A stretch of DNA of 9,037 nt from Rhizobiales bacterium UBA3584 (GTDB taxonomy: Bacteria; Pseudomonadota; Alphaproteobacteria; Rhizobiales; Devosiaceae). This document shows positions 5,734 through 9,037 of this stretch, one piece after another. The translations under genes and the position numbers were made by a program. Under the pieces are notes generated by a model that ran no database searches, was not told the origin of the DNA, and saw nothing but the letters and a program-made list of their open reading frames with translations. The stretch is from contig DFMV01000004.1 in NCBI GenBank assembly GCA_002375765.1, forward strand, positions 1 through 9,037, given 5' to 3'. Positions within the stretch are counted from its first letter, which is position 1, and the number at the start of each line of letters is the position of its first letter.

Positions 5734-7446
5734 ATGAACAAGCAAGTCAGCGCCCCCCATCCTTGGGTCACAGCCTATCCCGAGGGTATCGAATGGGACA
5801 CGGCCATCGACACGACCCCGGTGCACGAGCAACTCCTGGCATCCTGCGCCAAGATGGGCGATGCCACGGCCCTCGACTTTCTGGGCGCCACCACATCCTT
5901 CCGGCGGCTGGGCGAGCAGGTCAATGCCCTGGCCGGCGCGCTGCAATCCGAACTCGGGGTCAAAAAGGGTGATCGGGTTGCGCTCCTGATGCCCAACACG
6001 CCGTTTTACGTGATCTCCTATTTTGCCGTGCTGCGCATCGGCGCCACTGTCGTCAACTGCAACCCGCTCTATTCCCTGAGCGAGCTCAGCCACATCGTGT
6101 CCAATTCCGGCGCAACCGTTCTCATCACCCTCGATCTCAAGGCCACCTTCCCCAAAGCCGAAAAGCTGGTCGGCGAAGGCCATGTCAAAAAGCTCGTCGT
6201 CGCCCATTTCCCAGATGCCCTGCCGGGACTGAAAAAGATTCTCTTTTCGCTGTTCAAGGCCAACGACATCGTCAAGACCGCCAATTCGCCGGCCGCCCCT
6301 TCCATCATCTCGTTTGAAGAACTGATCACCAAGGGCAAGATCCCCACTTCGGTCCAGATCGATCCTGAAAAGGATGTCGCCGTCCAGCAATACACCGGCG
6401 GCACGACAGGCATCCCCAAGGGCGCCATGCTCAGCCACGCCAATATCGCCGCCAATATGAGCCAGATCGACAAATGGGGCTGCGGGATATTCTATCCGCC
6501 CTCAAAGATTGTCGCCGTCCTGCCGTTCTTCCATATCTTTGCGATGACCGTGTGCATGAACGTGCCGCTGTGCTCGGGCGCCCAGGTCGTCATGCTCCCG
6601 CGCTTTGAAATGAAGGCTTTTCTGTCCCTCATGAAGCGAACCAGACCCAACGTCCTCCCCACCGTCCCCACCTTGCTGCACGCGCTTGCCACCAAGGATA
6701 TTGCGACCGCCGAAATCCTTGCGCCCATTGAGGTGGCGATTTCGGGCGGCGCGGGGCTTCCCAGCGAAACCCGCGAAGCCTTCGGCAAAAAGTCCGATGC
6801 CATTCTCGCCGAAGGTTATGGTCTGACCGAGGCCTCGCCGGTCGTCACCTGCGCGGCTTTGCGTGTACCCTCCAAACCCGGATCGATCGGCCTGCCTCTT
6901 CCGGCCACCGACGTGCGCTTTGTCGATCTCGAAGATCCCGAACAGGAAGTCCCCCAGGGCGAACGTGGAGAACTCGTGCTCAAGGGCCCCCAGGTCATGC
7001 TCGGCTATTTCGACAACCCCGAAGCGACCAAGTCCGCCTTCACCGCCAACGGCTATCTGCGCACCGCCGATGTCGGCTATATCGATGAGGATGGCTATGT
7101 CTTCCTAGTCGACCGCATCAAGGACCTCATCATCTGCTCGGGTTTCAACGTCTATCCGCGAGCCATCGAGGATGCGATCTACCAGCACCCTGCCGTGGAC
7201 GAAACCAATGTGATCGGGGTAAAGGACGAATATCGCGGCGAAGCACCGGTCGCCTACGTAAAGCTCAAGGACGGACAATCGTTGACCGAAGGCGGCCTCA
7301 AGGACTTCCTCAAGGACCGCCTCTCCAAGCTCGAAATGCCTCGCGAGATCATTTTCCGCGACGAGTTGCCCAAAACCATGATCGGCAAGCTCTCAAAGAA
7401 CGATCTGCGCGAGGATTACGAAAAAAATGTCAAAGCCGGGGAATAG
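5734..7446 (+). CDS. fadD: Long-chain fatty-acid (or dicarboxylate) CoA ligase, FadD/PimA type
   Basis: AMP-forming acyl-CoA synthetase (570 aa) that activates a fatty acid with ATP and CoA through an acyl-adenylate, feeding the divergent beta-oxidation operon. ANL-superfamily motifs occur in order: phosphate-binding loop YTGGTTGIPKG (220-230), LPFFHIFA (263-270), SGGAGLP (337-343), GYGLTEASPV (361-370), TADVGYIDEDGY (444-455, containing the ribose-binding Asp), hinge region DRIKDLIICSGFNVYP (460-475), and the adenylation lysine Lys552 in PKTMIGKLSK. It appears intact and of normal length for FadD (E. coli 561 aa). The ATG is fixed by GGAGGAG 6 nt upstream. The N-terminal WVTAYPEGIEWD resembles alphaproteobacterial ligases that databases sometimes label dicarboxylate-CoA ligase PimA, so the chain type is open; the fadE neighbourhood favours ordinary fatty acids. 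Its last 20 bases overlap the following regulator gene. Confidence 0.92.
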   Translation: MNKQVSAPHPWVTAYPEGIEWDTAIDTTPVHEQLLASCAKMGDATALDFLGATTSFRRLGEQVNALAGALQSELGVKKGDRVALLMPNTPFYVISYFAVLRIGATVVNCNPLYSLSELSHIVSNSGATVLITLDLKATFPKAEKLVGEGHVKKLVVAHFPDALPGLKKILFSLFKANDIVKTANSPAAPSIISFEELITKGKIPTSVQIDPEKDVAVQQYTGGTTGIPKGAMLSHANIAANMSQIDKWGCGIFYPPSKIVAVLPFFHIFAMTVCMNVPLCSGAQVVMLPRFEMKAFLSLMKRTRPNVLPTVPTLLHALATKDIATAEILAPIEVAISGGAGLPSETREAFGKKSDAILAEGYGLTEASPVVTCAALRVPSKPGSIGLPLPATDVRFVDLEDPEQEVPQGERGELVLKGPQVMLGYFDNPEATKSAFTANGYLRTADVGYIDEDGYVFLVDRIKDLIICSGFNVYPRAIEDAIYQHPAVDETNVIGVKDEYRGEAPVAYVKLKDGQSLTEGGLKDFLKDRLSKLEMPREIIFRDELPKTMIGKLSKNDLREDYEKNVKAGE

Positions 7447-7867
7447 CACCTTGAACAAGCACGATGCCGACAAACGCGATCTGTTCGCTATCACCGATCT
7501 GGCAAACGAGTTCGGCATTTCCACCCGCGCCATACGGTTTTACGAAACCAAGGGGCTTTTGAAACCCGATCGCCTGGGCTCGACGCGTGTGTTTCGGCGG
7601 CGGGACCGCGCCCGGCTGATCCTGATCCTGCGCGGCAAGAGGCTGGGGTTCACCCTGCGCGACATCTCCGAATATCTCAGCCTCTACGATGCCGACAGCA
7701 CCCGCACCGCCCAGGTCAAGCTGCTCATCGAAAAGGTCGATGAGCGCCTCGGCCTTCTGCGCGCCCAACTCGCCGATCTCGAAACCACGATCTCCGAACT
7801 GACCGAAATCCGCCAGCTTGCCGACGACCGCTTGCGCAATGCCACCGCTGAGGGCGAGACGGCGTAA
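7427..7867 (+). CDS. MerR-family transcriptional regulator (LiuR-like), probable fad regulator
   Basis: DNA-binding regulator of 146 aa. Residues ~19-88 are the MerR winged helix-turn-helix: FAITDLANEFGISTRAIRFY (20-39) is the classic first helix pair, followed by the wing ETKGLLKPDRLGSTRVFRRR (40-59) and LGFTLRDISEYLSLYD (73-88). Residues ~95-135 form a long heptad-rich helix (QVKLLIEKVDERLGLLRAQL begins it), the dimer coiled coil. There is no cysteine in the protein, so metal or thiol sensing as in MerR, CueR or SoxR is unlikely. An acyl-CoA ligand, as proposed for LiuR-type regulators, fits the neighbourhood. ATG at 7427 overlaps fadD by 20 bases with only a distant GAGG; TTG at 7451 just after the fadD stop, behind GGGGA, is an alternative that would remove 8 residues. 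Either way it is coupled to fadD and thus probably autoregulated. Confidence 0.88.
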   Translation: MSKPGNSTLNKHDADKRDLFAITDLANEFGISTRAIRFYETKGLLKPDRLGSTRVFRRRDRARLILILRGKRLGFTLRDISEYLSLYDADSTRTAQVKLLIEKVDERLGLLRAQLADLETTISELTEIRQLADDRLRNATAEGETA

Positions 7868-7868
7868 A

Positions 7869-7884
7869 GCCGGCCGCCCCCGGC
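7869..7884 (-). terminator. Weak hairpin between convergent genes
   Basis: GCCGG and CCGGC can form a 5-bp stem around a 6-base loop in the 27-base gap between the regulator and the aldehyde dehydrogenase. On the minus strand it is followed only by TTTA, and on the plus strand by no T run. It could act as a modest terminator for the minus-strand gene, but the stem is short and the evidence thin. Confidence 0.22.
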
Positions 7885-7894
7885 GTGACAGGTT

Positions 7895-9037
7895 CTAGAT
7901 GTCGAACTTGATCCCCTGCGCCAGTGGCAGCTCGCGCGAATAATTGACCGTGTTGGTCTGGCGCCGCATATAGGCTTTCCAGGCGTCCGACCCGCTTTCG
8001 CGTCCGCCCCCGGTTTCCTTTTCCCCACCAAATGCACCGCCGATCTCGGCCCCCGAAGGCCCGATATTGACGTTGGCGATACCGCAATCGGATCCGGCCG
8101 CCGAAAGGAAGGTTTCGGTCTCGCGCACATCGGTCGAAAAAATGCAGCTCGAAAGCCCCTGCGGCACATCGTTCTGCAGCGCAATCGCTTCTTCGAGCGT
8201 CCTGTAGGTCAGGACATAAAGGATCGGCGCGAAGGTCTCGTGTTTGACGATGGCTGTCTGCTCGACCATCTCGACAATCGCCGGACGCACATAATGCCCG
8301 CCCGCGACACCCTCGACCCGCTCCCCGCCGGTCACCCTGCCGCCTTCGGCCTTCGCTTTTTCCAGCGCATGCTGCATGCCGTCAAAAGCTGCCTTGTCAA
8401 TCAGCGGCCCAACCAGAACGCCCGGCTCCAGGGGGCTGCCGATCGGCAACTTGCCATAAACGCTCTTGAGTTTTTCAACCAGCTGGTCGCGCACATCCTC
8501 ATGCACGATCAGCCGCCGCAGGCTGGTGCAGCGCTGCCCGCAGGTTCCCACGGCGGAAAAGACGATCGCCCGCACCGCATTGTCGAGGTCCGCCGACGGC
8601 GCCACGATCATGGCATTGTTCCCGCCCAGCTCCAGAATGGTCTTGCCGAACCGCTCTGCGACCTTGGGCCCCACGATCTTGCCCATCCGCGTCGATCCGG
8701 TCGCCGAAATCAGCGGCACGTCTTTCGAAGCAGTCAGCGCCTCGCCCACATCGGCCCCGCCGATCGCCACCTGCAGCAATCCCTCGGGCGCATCTCCGAA
8801 CCTGGCCGCGGCTTTGTCGAAAATCTTCTTGACCGCCAGGGCTGTCAGCGGCGTCTTTTCCGAGGGCTTCCAGATCGTGGTATTGCCGCACACCGTCGCC
8901 AGCGCGAAATTCCACGCAAACACCGCGACGGGAAAATTGAATGCCGAAATCACCCCCGTCACCCCCAACGGGTGCCAGGTCTCGCGCATGGAATGACCGG
9001 GACGTTCCGAGGCGATGGTCAGCCCGAACAATTGCCG
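7895..9037 (-). CDS. amaB: Aldehyde dehydrogenase, ALDH7 family (alpha-aminoadipic semialdehyde / piperidine-6-carboxylate dehydrogenase), 5' end cut off
   Basis: NAD-dependent aldehyde dehydrogenase; 380 residues are visible of about 500, the N-terminal ~120 lying past the right edge. Numbering visible residues from the edge, HPLGVTGVISAFNFPVAV and WKPSEKTPLTALA form the cofactor-binding part, ISATGSTRMGK the nucleotide loop, Glu136 in ELGGNNAMIV the general base and Cys170 in GQRCTSLRR the nucleophile (codon at 8528-8530). The ending YMRRQTNTVNYSRELPLAQ plus GIKFDI is diagnostic of ALDH7 (antiquitin). In bacteria such enzymes (AmaB) oxidise the semialdehyde of lysine breakdown, in equilibrium with piperidine-6-carboxylate, to 2-aminoadipate. 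The frame is open to the window edge and the visible first codons (RQLFGLT) align inside the family, so this is a window cut, not a broken gene. It is convergent to the fadD-merR unit and need not belong to it functionally. Confidence 0.9.
   Translation of the reverse strand, partial: RQLFGLTIASERPGHSMRETWHPLGVTGVISAFNFPVAVFAWNFALATVCGNTTIWKPSEKTPLTALAVKKIFDKAAARFGDAPEGLLQVAIGGADVGEALTASKDVPLISATGSTRMGKIVGPKVAERFGKTILELGGNNAMIVAPSADLDNAVRAIVFSAVGTCGQRCTSLRRLIVHEDVRDQLVEKLKSVYGKLPIGSPLEPGVLVGPLIDKAAFDGMQHALEKAKAEGGRVTGGERVEGVAGGHYVRPAIVEMVEQTAIVKHETFAPILYVLTYRTLEEAIALQNDVPQGLSSCIFSTDVRETETFLSAAGSDCGIANVNIGPSGAEIGGAFGGEKETGGGRESGSDAWKAYMRRQTNTVNYSRELPLAQGIKFDI

Noticed and set aside
5449..5771. 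Small open frames in the fadE-fadD intergenic region (5449-5637 plus; 5550-5771 minus)
   Set aside because: Both lack family resemblance. The plus one starts at a GTG inside the operator palindrome and the minus one runs antisense through the fadD promoter and start.
1..9037. Mobile elements, CRISPR arrays, defence systems or transferred islands
   Set aside because: No repeated spacers, terminal inverted repeats, transposase or integrase sequences were seen; all genes are ordinary metabolic families with similar codon use.

Overview
The window reads as a chromosomal fatty-acid catabolism locus from a GC-rich alphaproteobacterium. Hyphomicrobiales, perhaps a Devosia- or Pelagibacterium-like genus, is my guess from protein style and codon use; it rests on recall, not on a search. 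I see no insertion sequence, phage gene, CRISPR array, tRNA or rRNA.

Layout: bases 1-5297 carry three genes on the minus strand, transcribed in the order fadE (membrane-type acyl-CoA dehydrogenase), a fadJ/fadB-type fusion enzyme (enoyl-CoA hydratase plus 3-hydroxyacyl-CoA dehydrogenase), then a fadI/fadA-type thiolase that runs off the left edge. Gaps are 69 and 13 bases, and each gene has a purine-rich ribosome site exactly 7 nt before its start; this spacing is what selects a TTG start for the fusion enzyme. Bases 5298-5733 are a 436-base divergent control region. Bases 5734-7867 hold, on the plus strand, a fadD-type acyl-CoA ligase and a MerR-family regulator whose best start overlaps the end of fadD by 20 bases. 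Convergent to these, bases 7895-9037 hold the C-terminal three quarters of an ALDH7-family (antiquitin-like) aldehyde dehydrogenase whose start lies beyond the right edge.

Together the genes make a nearly self-contained beta-oxidation module: FadD activates the fatty acid, FadE makes the 2-enoyl-CoA, the fusion enzyme hydrates and oxidises it, and the thiolase releases acetyl-CoA. The electron-transfer flavoprotein is not in the window. The most informative non-coding signal is a matched pair of palindromes (core GACGT-AA-ACGTC and its one-mismatch relative GACGC-TA-ACGTC), each sitting on the TTGACG -35 hexamer of an outward-facing promoter, one for fadE and one for fadD. The local cysteine-free MerR protein is the obvious candidate to bind both, which would make this an autoregulated LiuR-like fatty-acid regulon. 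I found no evidence for a wholly new biological system; the worthwhile points are the regulatory architecture, the short C-terminus of the fusion enzyme and the uncertain substrate range of the ligase.
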